From: Microbacter margulisiae
GTDB lineage: Bacteria > Bacteroidota > Bacteroidia > Bacteroidales > Paludibacteraceae
NCBI RefSeq assembly: GCF_014192515.1
Contig: NZ_JACHYB010000001.1
Span: forward strand, 1,798,001 to 1,862,000
Reading direction: 5' to 3'
DNA: 64,000 nt
Positions 50,335 to 58,592 of this stretch are shown here, one piece after another. Made by a program: the position numbers and the translations under genes. Every line of letters starts with the position of its first letter. Within the stretch, counting starts at the first letter, position 1. Under the pieces are notes generated by a model that did not search any database, was not told where the DNA came from, and saw nothing but the letters and a program-made list of their open reading frames with translations.

Positions 50335-50580
50335 TTATGCGTTCTTCTCATTTACCGTTTTTCTTTCGCCTCTCCATTTTTTCTTATGCCTATCATTGGT
50401 AATCGGTTGAATGAAACTGCCAATATCTTCGTTCGGGAGCCGGAGTTCATTTTCCAAAGCCATGCCAAAGCTTTCAATCAGAGCTTCATTCCTTTCGAAG
50501 TCTTTCTGTAGCAAAACACTACTGGCTGTTTCCCAAAATTCACCTTCTTCATTCCACGGCACAAACTCTCTTTTGTTCAA
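50335..50580 (-). CDS. Small hypothetical protein or decayed fragment
   Basis: An 81-codon frame with a TTG start at 50580 (MNKREFVPWNEEGEFWETAS...). It is charged, predicted helical, with no recognised domain. It lies 75 bp upstream of sbcD and downstream of a decayed methylase-like fragment on the same strand. It could be a leftover of the same lost gene. No ribosome-binding evidence helps, as Bacteroidota rarely use Shine-Dalgarno sites. Confidence 0.35.
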   Translation of the reverse strand: MNKREFVPWNEEGEFWETASSVLLQKDFERNEALIESFGMALENELRLPNEDIGSFIQPITNDRHKKKWRGERKTVNEKNA

Positions 50581-50598
50581 ACAGTTGAATTTGTGATT

Positions 50599-50853
50599 TC
50601 ATATGATAATAATTTGTTTAAAAAGGCGTATGGAACTCGCTAAAATAATTATCTCCTTATTTTTCAGACATATAGTTACCTCATATAAATCGTGCCGCAG
50701 CTTTATGGTTGGCTGCTGCGGTGACTGAGTGGAATCGAAGTCATACCCCTCCAGCACTGCTTCACCCATCTGCACATGCAGGCGCCGGAGTTCGGCGATA
50801 CCAGCTACGGCATCTTCCATCCTGCATGCACCTTCGGTTTTACTCAGGCAATT
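50599..50853 (-). pseudogene. Remnant of a restriction/methyltransferase-type protein
   Basis: The minus-strand frame reads CLSKTEGACRMED then AVAGIAELRRLHVQMGEAVLE and GYDFD. In C-termini of large Eco57I-like or COG1002 methylase/restriction proteins one finds a similar line (LRxLHxxMDxAVLxAYGW). Only this segment is left; the upstream frame is closed by a TGA and the downstream part diverges. I take it as a decayed gene end. The identification rests on one motif. Confidence 0.45.
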
Positions 50854-51385
50854 TCAGCGATTCCACAATTCATTCCGGATTGCTTTTCTATGTTTTTATG
50901 CTGCAATCCTAACAGGTTTTGAAAACCTGATAGGGTTACAGCATATTATTTATTACATTTTCAAGCCATCTTTGATACAAAATCCATCCTCCCCCATCGC
51001 TGATTGTCAAATATAACACTTTCGAGCACATCCTATCTTGTTTTTACAACTGAAAGAACAACTCTTTTTATAAGTTCTGCAACTTCCTCAGCATCATACA
51101 GCCAGAGTGACTCATACCTCCTGTTTCAGGTATCGGTATTTTACTGGATATATTACTGAAAAGCATAATCTTTCAATAGTGCTTTCTATATATTGAAGTG
51201 TAAAACACTTTTCACACCACAAACTCATTCAACTCATCTTTCAGCATTCGCCAGCCATTTTCAAAAACAGCAGATAGGTAAGTTGTTCCAGGTAATCGCC
51301 ATAACCCACCCCTACATCGCGTAATGGATTACAGAATGACCAGACTTTGGATACTATGGAGGAAGTTGTCATAAGCTTTCTTTTT
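50854..51385. other. Non-coding stretch with a short perfect palindrome
   Basis: 532 bp without recognisable genes. It holds CAGGTTTTGAAAACCTG (50913-50929), a 17-bp palindrome of a type frequent between Bacteroidota genes. The remaining text looks like decayed sequence continuing from the methylase remnant. Confidence 0.4.
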
Positions 51386-51393
51386 AATCACCA

Positions 51394-51441
51394 GACTAAA
51401 GTCCGGCGTTACAATAATTAGTTGAATCGTCCCTATGGGAC
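51394..51441. repeat. Two-palindrome (REP-like) module, downstream side of tnpA
   Basis: GACTAAAGTC (51394-51403) followed by GTCCCTATGGGAC (51429-51441). The same pair in the same order lies beyond the other end of the gene at 51934-51977 and 52009-52052, so the transposase gene is framed by direct copies of the module. Confidence 0.7.
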
Positions 51442-51456
51442 TTGGTTTTAGTATTT

Positions 51457-51918
51457 TCAAATAAGTGATTCGAAGATATAACTTTCATCGTAAGGAATTT
51501 CGAACTTTTGTAATAATCCTTCATATTCTTCTTTAAATGAACTTTTATGATGATGCTCTTCTTGATTCTCAATATAATGATACACCTTATCGATGTGTGA
51601 ATGTGAGTACGAAAACGCGCCATAACCTTCCTGCCACTCGAAGCGATGTGGAGTTAACAGGTGGTCGTTGATATATTTCGACGATTTTCCTTTTGCCACT
51701 TGCATAACCTCCGAAATAGGCACCGATGGTTTTAGCCCGAAAAAGCAATGTATATGATCTTCGACGCCATTTACAATAATGGTTTGACAGCCTGTTTCGT
51801 TGATCAGCTGCCCAATCACGCCCAGCAATTTGCTTCGCCATGATTTATCGATTACTGCATCTCTGTATTTCACAGCAAATACTGCCTGTATATACACCTG
51901 ATGATATGTGTTTGCCAT
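51457..51918 (-). CDS. IS200/IS605-like (REP-associated) Y1 transposase
   Basis: 153 residues from the ATG at 51918 (MANTYHQVYIQAVFAVKYR); an ATG at 51933 would lie next to the palindrome. The HUH motif is DHIHCFFGL (about 62) and the nucleophilic tyrosine is probably in KVYHYIENQEEHH (about 120). These enzymes cut and join single-stranded DNA at hairpins. The gene has no TnpB partner and is bracketed by two-palindrome modules, the hallmark of REP-associated tyrosine transposases (RAYT) rather than of a self-mobile IS. Next to it is a long palindrome array that it may have generated. Confidence 0.9.
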   Translation of the reverse strand: MANTYHQVYIQAVFAVKYRDAVIDKSWRSKLLGVIGQLINETGCQTIIVNGVEDHIHCFFGLKPSVPISEVMQVAKGKSSKYINDHLLTPHRFEWQEGYGAFSYSHSHIDKVYHYIENQEEHHHKSSFKEEYEGLLQKFEIPYDESYIFESLI

Positions 51919-51933
51919 ATTCTCTTTTTCCAC

Positions 51934-52052
51934 GGACTAAAGTCCGGTAGTTATAAAATGAATCGTCCCTACGGGACTTTTTTATAGTTTTTTTCTTCCT
52001 ATCACTACGGACTGAAGTCCGAAGTTACCATATCTTTTCGTCCCTACGGGAC
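51934..52052. repeat. Two further REP-like modules, upstream side of tnpA
   Basis: GGACTAAAGTCC (51934-51945) with GTCCCTACGGGAC (51965-51977), then GGACTGAAGTCC (52009-52020) with GTCCCTACGGGAC (52040-52052). Same order and spacing class as at 51394-51441. Confidence 0.75.
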
Positions 52053-52073
52053 TTGCCAAATACTCAAAACCAA

Positions 52074-53357
52074 ATGCCGTTAGGCATGTTGCATCTTGTA
52101 GTGCCGTTAGGCACGGTTTATTTTGTAACGTCGTGGCTTTAAGCCCGGCGATAACAACCATGCAACCTCCGCATGAGTGCCGTAGGCACGATACATATTA
52201 CACTACGAAACCAACCTTCGCCAAACGCAATGGATTAAAATCCAATGCCATACATCGTCTCTACGGGACTTAACCTGTGCTGTGTATCTGCCTTGTAATG
52301 CCGTAGGCATGTTTTTATTTTGTAACGTCGTGGCTTTAGCCCGGCGATAACAACCATACAACCTCCGCATGAGTGCCGTAGGCACGATACATATTACACT
52401 ACGAAACCAACCTTCGCCAAACGCAATGGATTAAAATCCAATGCCATACATCGTCTCTACGGGACTTAACCTGTGCTGTGTATCTGCCTTGTAATGCCGT
52501 AGGCATGTTTTTATTTTGTAACGTCGTGGCTTGAGCCCGACGATAACAACCATGCAACCTCCGTATGAGTGCCGTAGGCACGATACATATTACACTACGA
52601 AACCACCCCTTCAAACGCAATGAATTAAAATCCAATTCCATACATCGTCCCTACGGGACTTGCCTGTGCTGTGTATCTGCCTTGTAATGCCGTAGGCATG
52701 TTTTTATTTTGTAACGTCGTGGCTTTAGCCCGGCGGTAACAACCATACAACCTCCGCATGAGTGCCGTAGGCACGATACATATTACACTACGAAACCACC
52801 CTCTCAAACGCAATGAATTAAAATCCAATGCCATACATCATCTCTACGGGACTTAACCTGTGCTGTGTATCTGCCTTGTAATGCCGTAGGCATGTTTTTA
52901 TTTTGTAACGTCGTGGCTTTAGCCCGGCGATAACAACCATGCAACCTCCGCATGAGTGCCGTAGGCACGATACATATTACACTACGAAACCACCCCCTCA
53001 AACGCAATGAATTAAAATCCAATGCCATACATCGTCTCTACGGGACTTAACCTGTGCTGTGTATCTGCCTTGTAATGCCGTAGGCATGTTTTTATTTTGT
53101 AACGTCGTGGCTTTAGCCCGGCGATAACAACCATGCAACCTCCGCATGAGTGCCGTAGGCACGATACATATTACACTACGAAACCAACCTTCGCCAAACG
53201 CAATGGATTAAAATCCAATGCCATACATCGTCTCTACGGGACTTAACCTGTGCTGTGTATCTGCCTTGTAATGCCGTAGGCATGTTTTTATTTTGTAACG
53301 TCGTGGCTTTAGCCCGGCGAAAAAGCCTCTACATACCCACCAGAGTGCCGTAGGCAC
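52074..53357. repeat. Array of about six ~194-bp units, each with five short palindromes
   Basis: A landmark (CTGTGCTGTGTATCTGCC) recurs at 52275, 52471, 52664, 52858, 53052 and 53248, so units are 193-196 bp and nearly identical. Each unit contains GTGCCGTAGGCAC, an A/T palindrome GGATTAAAATCC, GTCtCTACGGGAC (G or T variants), ATGCCGTAGGCAT, and GGCTTTAGCCCGGCG. Partial, diverged units occur at both ends (52074-52200 and 53320-53357). Open frames of 60-80 codons inside are by-products of the repeat. It is not a CRISPR array: units have no unique spacers. Confidence 0.92.
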
Positions 53358-53462
53358 GAGGCATATCTAACACACCAACCTCCCTTCAAACGCCTTTTCC
53401 TTTCTCCATATGCAATGGGTTACAATCCCTATTTCTATTAAGCCTCCCTATCTCCTTAGCCA

Positions 53463-54269
53463 TTACACGCATCCCAGTATTTTGGCACAGCCTGCATATT
53501 TCACGGCCTCACCGGAGCCATCCACCCCGATATTGCCAAACTCCACCCCGATGCTCAGCACAAGGGTGTCATCGGCTGTTAACACAGGTGATACCAAAGG
53601 CAGGTCAACTGTTAGCGTCTGTTCTGCAAGGGAGCGCTTCACATGATTCCATTCGCTACTCACTTCTCTCCGGTAGCCAAGTAGCAAATCATGGGCATAA
53701 TCATACACATTAAGGTTTTCAGGCACCAACATGTCGGTGGCCACTCCCAGCGTCACCATCCAGCGCATCAACGGGAGCTTGTTTGGTGCCACCAGATGCT
53801 TGGCAGGATCAAAGGCAGGAATGGTAACCACTGCGCTTACATTCGCGCGGTCAATAGTCCATTGCGGAAGCACGCGGATCACCCGTTCAAAAGGATTTGT
53901 CCTGTTGAAATCAAAATTTGCCAGCATGTCATGATGCCGGCTGATCAACACACTTCTCCGTCCATGCTCATGTTCCGTATCAAGTTGCTGAATCTTTTTG
54001 CACAAAGCATTCAGCGCCGACGTCACATTGTAATCCGCAACGCGCAACAGCGGCTCAACACTTCGCCGGATAGCGCTCGCGGTCTTTGTACAGCCGGTCC
54101 ACTCTATTCCGTTTTGCCGCAACGCTTTACAACTCTCCCTTGTCTTGATGGTATATTTACTCGGTCCGCCTTTGGTACGGATTATCACCTCTTCGCTTCC
54201 ACGCCGGGTGTACATGGAAACGCCCTTCATGTTACCTGTGATTTGCATCAGTCCTTTTACACGCGCCAT
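53463..54269 (-). CDS. Hypothetical protein, Bacteroidota-specific type
   Basis: 268 residues, no signal peptide or membrane helix. The opening MARVKGLMQITGNMKGVSMY then RRGSEEVIIRTKGG is a basic, glycine-rich strand segment; the middle (LNALCKKIQQLDTEHEHGRRSVLISRH) is mixed helix and strand, and the C-terminus is beta-rich (LVLSIGVEFGNIG). The short glycine/basic N-terminus with V-I-R-x-K recalls the start of DUF6266, but no homology can be claimed. I have no function for it. It lies at the island edge behind the palindrome array and has a peculiar AT-rich, inverted-repeat upstream region. Confidence 0.6.
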   Translation of the reverse strand: MARVKGLMQITGNMKGVSMYTRRGSEEVIIRTKGGPSKYTIKTRESCKALRQNGIEWTGCTKTASAIRRSVEPLLRVADYNVTSALNALCKKIQQLDTEHEHGRRSVLISRHHDMLANFDFNRTNPFERVIRVLPQWTIDRANVSAVVTIPAFDPAKHLVAPNKLPLMRWMVTLGVATDMLVPENLNVYDYAHDLLLGYRREVSSEWNHVKRSLAEQTLTVDLPLVSPVLTADDTLVLSIGVEFGNIGVDGSGEAVKYAGCAKILGCV

Positions 54270-54321
54270 AATCGATATAATTAAAATTGTCTTGTTTGAT
54301 TCCTGCTGTTACCTATGCTTA

Positions 54322-54508
54322 AGGCCATCTCAAAGTCACCTCAAATATAGTAAAAACTCATCACAAATATAGATATAATTTATATAAAGCAGATATATTA
54401 CTCCTTTTTAAAAAGAAGCTATATATATACTACATATATGCTATATATATACTATATATATGCTATAAATAGATTTGAGCAGGCTTTGAGGTGGCTTTGA
54501 GGTGGCTT
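54322..54508. repeat. Inverted repeat enclosing a TA-rich tandem repeat
   Basis: The left arm 54322-54345 (AGGCCATCTCAAAGTCACC...) matches the right arm 54485-54508 in about 21 of 24 positions as an inverted repeat. Between them CTATATATATACTACATATA-like 22-bp blocks repeat about 2.5 times (54419-54475). It lies upstream of the orphan gene at 53463-54269. The rest of 54270-54863 shows nothing else certain. Confidence 0.65.
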
Positions 54509-54863
54509 TAAGGAGGCCTAAAGATCAGAAGGAAGCCCTTATGGTGTAATGCCTGAACAACTACCAGTCACGCGCAACAGGATGGTTTCGCATAAGCATG
54601 TTTTCTCAATATGTATGGTAAAAATTCGACATAAATCATCGTAACATCCTTCCCTTCTCCCGGTCCTGATTTCCGGTATTCTCACCATCTTCAGATATGC
54701 CGTCCAAAGAATATTTTCAATTTATTTGGGAAAAGGTACTTTTATTTTGTAACTTGCAACGCCAAAATGGGAAAAATTCCTTTAGGCAGGCCAGTTGCGG
54801 CACTACCGGCTGAAGTGGCAAACAAGTCAAATCATTATATTTCAATCATAAACAAAAAAGATT

Positions 54864-55319
54864 ATGTTACAAACTGGAGATCACATTCCTGACCTCACGG
54901 TGCAGGATCACAACGGGAATCCGTTTCAAACAAGTAGCCTGAAAGGCAAAAAAACCATTCTCTATTTTTATCCCAAGGACAACACCTCGGGATGCACCGC
55001 AGAAGCCTGCAACCTGAACGAGAATCTTTCGGCCTGGGCAGATAAAGGATATCAGATTGTCGGTGTCAGCCCCGACAGCCCCACCTCGCATCAGAAATTC
55101 ATGGCTAAATACCAGTTGAATTTCACGTTACTGGCCGACACAGAGAAAACACTGGCTACAGCATTCGGTACCTGGGGCGAAAAAAGCCTGTATGGAAAAA
55201 AATATATGGGTATACTGCGTACCACTTTTGTGCTCGACGAGCAGGGCGTCATCACCCATGTAATCGAAAAAGTGAATACCAAAGAACATTCGCAGCAACT
55301 GGAAGTTGCATTGCAATGA
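54864..55319 (+). CDS. bcp: Thioredoxin-dependent thiol peroxidase, Bcp-type peroxiredoxin
   Basis: 151 residues, the standard length. It reduces hydrogen peroxide and organic peroxides in the cytoplasm. The peroxidatic cysteine is in DNTSGCTAEACNLNE (about 46), and the second cysteine five residues later makes it an atypical two-Cys form. FYPKDNTSGCT and GVSPDSPTSHQKF are family lines. It stands alone, 220 bp before the next gene. A TTATTTTG at 54742-54749 is a poor match to a -7 box. Confidence 0.95.
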   Translation: MLQTGDHIPDLTVQDHNGNPFQTSSLKGKKTILYFYPKDNTSGCTAEACNLNENLSAWADKGYQIVGVSPDSPTSHQKFMAKYQLNFTLLADTEKTLATAFGTWGEKSLYGKKYMGILRTTFVLDEQGVITHVIEKVNTKEHSQQLEVALQ

Positions 55320-55541
55320 AAATGGAAAGCAGTATCATGCTTTCTCCGGTCCAAATAAATCTGAGCATAACATAACGGAAAATACAGGAGAAGACGCCGG
55401 CATAAGAGTTTGCATACCACAGTAAAACAGCTGTTTTCGATGACAATAAAATTTTTCTGCAAAAAAAATGACATTCACTCATCCAAATGCAAAGTCTGCT
55501 ACGTCTAACCTGTAACAAACCCATTCTAAATATTTACAGTT

Positions 55542-56177
55542 ATGAAAAAAATCGGATTTTTATTGCTATTTGTGCTGTGTGGGGTATTTGCCACAACAAA
55601 GGCTGATATAAAAACAGACAAGCTTTTGGCTACCACCACCCAGCATGTTGCTCCTACAGCCAACAAGGATTCTGTATCATCTACTGCCGACAGCAGTTAC
55701 GGCACAAACAAGGATCAACAGGAGTCGGAACTGATTCAGAAACTCTCTCCGGATCAACTGCTTGAACTGGAGAAAATCAGATCAGGAGAAAACGAAGCCA
55801 ATCCACTGGGTGCCGTAGGTATTGTACTGATATCCATGATGCCTTTCGTTACAGCTATTCTGATTGTCTTCTTTGTGATGTACTCCAAGCGGAAAAAGGA
55901 ACAACGCCTGATGGACCTTTATGAAAAAGCCATTGAGTCAGGCCGCGATCTGCCTGCCGACTTCTTCAAACGTCCGGAGGAAGATCAAAAAAGTTATTTG
56001 CTGAAAGGATTGGTCTGGCTTGCTGTGGGAATAGGATTATCGATCGGAATGCTCTACCTGATGGGCTTCAATTCTCCCTGGGCATTCGGTATGATCCCCG
56101 GATTGGTCGGTATTGCTTACGGCATCAGTTATTTTGTTGAGAAAAAAAACAAAGCGAACAACACGAACAATGAGTAA
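55542..56177 (+). CDS. DUF6249-type membrane protein
   Basis: 211 residues. Signal peptide about 1-21, a low-complexity Ser/Thr-rich periplasmic stretch (25-65), then three hydrophobic segments: VGIVLISMMPFVTAILIVFF (about 91-111), GLVWLAVGIGLSIGMLYLMG (about 152-172) and WAFGMIPGLVGIAYGISYF (about 176-196). A cytoplasmic segment KRKKEQRLMDLYEKAIESGRDLPADFF lies between the first and second (motif KAIESGRDLP is characteristic). It overlaps the sigma-factor gene by 8 bp and probably acts with it, perhaps as a membrane signal component. The family function is unknown. Confidence 0.75.
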   Translation: MKKIGFLLLFVLCGVFATTKADIKTDKLLATTTQHVAPTANKDSVSSTADSSYGTNKDQQESELIQKLSPDQLLELEKIRSGENEANPLGAVGIVLISMMPFVTAILIVFFVMYSKRKKEQRLMDLYEKAIESGRDLPADFFKRPEEDQKSYLLKGLVWLAVGIGLSIGMLYLMGFNSPWAFGMIPGLVGIAYGISYFVEKKNKANNTNNE

Positions 56178-56694
56178 TGCTGATGACCTCAAGTGGGTCA
56201 TGCAGGTTACAGTGTTAGGAAACAAAAATGCATTCGATCCGCTTGTCCGAAAATATCAATCACCCATCCGACGTTTTTTCCTGAATCTGACGATGGGTGA
56301 TGCATTGCTCAGCGATGACCTGTCACAAGAGACATTTATCAAGGCCTACCTGCAACTGAGTTCCTTCAAGGGACTCTCGGGATTTTCAACCTGGCTGTTC
56401 CGTATTGCCTACAATGTTTTTTATGACTATATTCGCGCTCAGAAAGGGAAGGATGAAGTTTCGCTTGACGAAGTGGACCGCCATTATCACACAGACAATG
56501 ATTACTCGGCAGAAAATGCCGATCTGTATGCAGCTTTGGAAAAACTGAGACACGAAGAACGTACTGCTATTCTGCTTTGTTACATGGAAGGACTAAGTCA
56601 TTCACAGGCATCAAAAGTGATGCAATGCCCGCTGGGAACACTCAAGTCATACGTTTCGGCGGGAAAGACAAAGCTGGCGTCCTTATTGCAGTAG
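56170..56694 (+). CDS. ECF-type RNA polymerase sigma factor
   Basis: 174 residues from the ATG at 56170, which overlaps the stop of the preceding gene; an upstream in-frame ATG (56113) would lie deep within that gene. Region 2 contains FDPLVRKYQSPIRRFF, LSDDLSQETFIKAYLQLSSF and GFSTWLFRIAYNVFYDYIR (about 20-90). Region 4 is EERTAILLCYMEGLSHSQASKVM then LGTLKSYVSAGKTKL (about 130-172). It redirects RNA polymerase to a stress or envelope regulon. The downstream DUF5056 gene is in the place usual for an anti-sigma factor. Confidence 0.93.
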   Translation: MSNADDLKWVMQVTVLGNKNAFDPLVRKYQSPIRRFFLNLTMGDALLSDDLSQETFIKAYLQLSSFKGLSGFSTWLFRIAYNVFYDYIRAQKGKDEVSLDEVDRHYHTDNDYSAENADLYAALEKLRHEERTAILLCYMEGLSHSQASKVMQCPLGTLKSYVSAGKTKLASLLQ

Positions 56695-56719
56695 GCAAAA
56701 CCCTTTTAATTGAAAAACA

Positions 56720-57040
56720 ATGAACGACAAAGCATTACAACAGTTTCTGCAACAACACAAACAGGAAATCCCTGATAACGGGTTTTCGCGCAAGGTGATT
56801 AACCGTCTGCCGGCAAGACAGCCTGCTCCACCTCTCGTATGGATTTTTGCCGCTATCGGCACGTTACTTTTCTTTGCCATCAACGGCTACCAAAGAAGCA
56901 TAGAACAGATAGCAACGCTGATGGAAAAAGCCCCCTGGTGGACATTCCCGGTAGCAGGTACAGCTTTAGTTGCGGTTTTTCTGGTTGCTTTCCTGTGGCA
57001 CGAACATAAAACAACCGTCAGTCTCAGTTTCAACAGATAA
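56720..57040 (+). CDS. DUF5056-type membrane protein, possible anti-sigma factor
   Basis: 106 residues. The cytoplasmic start MNDKALQQFLQQHKQEIPDNGFSRKVINRLP (first 20 residues plus motif) resembles DUF5056; two membrane helices follow (about 39-56 VWIFAAIGTLLFFAING, and about 78-97 PVAGTALVAVFLVAFLW). In related operons such small two-helix proteins follow an ECF sigma gene, so sequestration of the sigma factor at the membrane is plausible but inferred. It lies 25 bp after the sigma gene. Confidence 0.7.
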   Translation: MNDKALQQFLQQHKQEIPDNGFSRKVINRLPARQPAPPLVWIFAAIGTLLFFAINGYQRSIEQIATLMEKAPWWTFPVAGTALVAVFLVAFLWHEHKTTVSLSFNR

Positions 57041-57099
57041 CACAGCCGAAACACTGAGGAATCCTGACATAGGCGCTGTACCCACTTCCCGGTAAAGAC

Positions 57100-57129
57100 A
57101 AAAAAAGCCGTCCCATAAATGAGACAGCC
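57100..57129 (-). terminator. Terminator of sufD
   Basis: On the minus strand GGCTGTCTCAT pairs with ATGGGACGGC with two or three imperfect positions, then a T7 tract follows (57100-57106 on the plus strand as A). It lies between the convergent DUF5056 and sufD genes. Confidence 0.7.
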
Positions 57130-57156
57130 TTCTGCAATCCGTTATATTGTAACCGC

Positions 57157-58500
57157 TTATTTACAAACCACACATCCTGTGCATTTCGACAGTTCACCGC
57201 GGAAACGTTTTTCGACCAAGTAACGGATCCGTTCCTGCAACACGTCGATACGAATATTGTCAATCACGTCAGCCATAAAGGCATACATCAGCAACAGTTT
57301 TGCATCTGCCTCGGATAGTCCCCGCGAACGCATGTAAAACATGGCTGTCTCGTCCAGCTGTCCGATGGTTGCACCATGGGAACATTTCACATCATCGGCA
57401 TAGATCTCGAGTTGAGGTTTTGTCTTCATTCTGGCCGTAGGCGTAACACACAAATTACGGTTGGTCAATAAAGCCTCTGTCTTTTGTGCTCCTTCAGCCA
57501 CCAGAATTTTTCCTGCAAAAGCGCCAACCGATGAATCGTCAAGCACATATTTATACAGTTCGCGGCTCTGGCAGCCGGGTTTTGCATGCACCAGCAACGT
57601 GGAGTTATCAATATGTTCGGCTTTGTCACCAATAGCCATACCACACAACAAAGTCTGACACTTTTCACCCTGCAGATCAATCTTTACATCGTTACGCGTC
57701 ATCCCGTTATGCAGCACAATTTCATTAACCACCACATTGGATGAGGCCTCCTGGCGAAGATAGAGAGAGGCGATGTTAGTCGTCTTATTGTGCGTATTTT
57801 CAAGCGAATAATAATCAAATGTGGCATTTTCGCCCACAAAAACTTCAGTGACACGGTTGCTCAGAAACTGAACATTATCCACGGTGTGGGCACATTCCAG
57901 AAATCTTGCCTTAGCCCCCTCCCCGATGATAATCAGGTTACGGCTATTGGCCATAAAATCGACATCGGATCGCATGATATCCACCAGTTGCACAGGCTTT
58001 TCAAGCGTCACCCCGTCGGGGACATACATAAAGAATCCATCCTGGGCAAAGGCAGTGTTGAAAGCCACGGAAGCCACCTCATCATTCGGAGCCAGACGGT
58101 TATAATATTTTTCGAATAAGGCCGGATATTTCTCTGCGGCTTCATTGAGACTGCACACAATAACCTCTTCAGGAAGTTTGGGTTGACGTGGCATCCGATA
58201 AAAACTATCGTTCACCACAAAATAAACCCATGAAGTGATACCCGGCACATCGCACCGGAACACATCGCCCGGATTGGACGGTATAGAAAGCCGGTTAATA
58301 TTCAATCCATATTCAACCTCAAATGCCGAAGCCAGGTCTGTGTACATATAATCTTCCTGCGAAGTGGTCGGGAATCCCAGCCGGATAAAAGCATCCATGG
58401 CTTCATCCCGGGGGGCATTCAGCAGTGGAGCGCAGGGCTTGTGAATTGCATTCCGGTATTGTTGATACAATTCGATATAAGTATTTTCTTTTGACATCAT
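57157..58500 (-). CDS. sufD: Fe-S cluster assembly protein SufD
   Basis: 447 residues, the usual length. The C-terminal right-handed beta-helix has the SufBD signature DVKCSHGATIGQLDETAMFY and MRSRGLSEADAKLLLMYAF (about 363-405). The N-terminal helical part and IIIGEGAKARFLECAHT (about 195) are also family-typical. With SufB and SufC it forms the scaffold that builds Fe-S clusters. The C-terminus ends in CTGCVVCK, a small cysteine cluster. It follows sufC by 92 bp in one operon. Confidence 0.95.
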   Translation of the reverse strand: MMSKENTYIELYQQYRNAIHKPCAPLLNAPRDEAMDAFIRLGFPTTSQEDYMYTDLASAFEVEYGLNINRLSIPSNPGDVFRCDVPGITSWVYFVVNDSFYRMPRQPKLPEEVIVCSLNEAAEKYPALFEKYYNRLAPNDEVASVAFNTAFAQDGFFMYVPDGVTLEKPVQLVDIMRSDVDFMANSRNLIIIGEGAKARFLECAHTVDNVQFLSNRVTEVFVGENATFDYYSLENTHNKTTNIASLYLRQEASSNVVVNEIVLHNGMTRNDVKIDLQGEKCQTLLCGMAIGDKAEHIDNSTLLVHAKPGCQSRELYKYVLDDSSVGAFAGKILVAEGAQKTEALLTNRNLCVTPTARMKTKPQLEIYADDVKCSHGATIGQLDETAMFYMRSRGLSEADAKLLLMYAFMADVIDNIRIDVLQERIRYLVEKRFRGELSKCTGCVVCK

Positions 58501-58592
58501 ATTACGTTCAGAATTAATCGGGCTCCCGCTTCCTCTTTATCTGTGATAAAAAAGAGAAAACATCAGCCCCTGTAAAACATGTAACCGGATTG

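Noticed and set aside
52203..53028. Series of 60-80 codon frames with CYRRA and LQNKNMPTALQG text
   Set aside because: They repeat with the 194-bp array and are translations of palindromes, not genes.
52074..53357. CRISPR array
   Set aside because: Units are about 194 bp, nearly identical throughout, with no unique spacers and no cas genes nearby.
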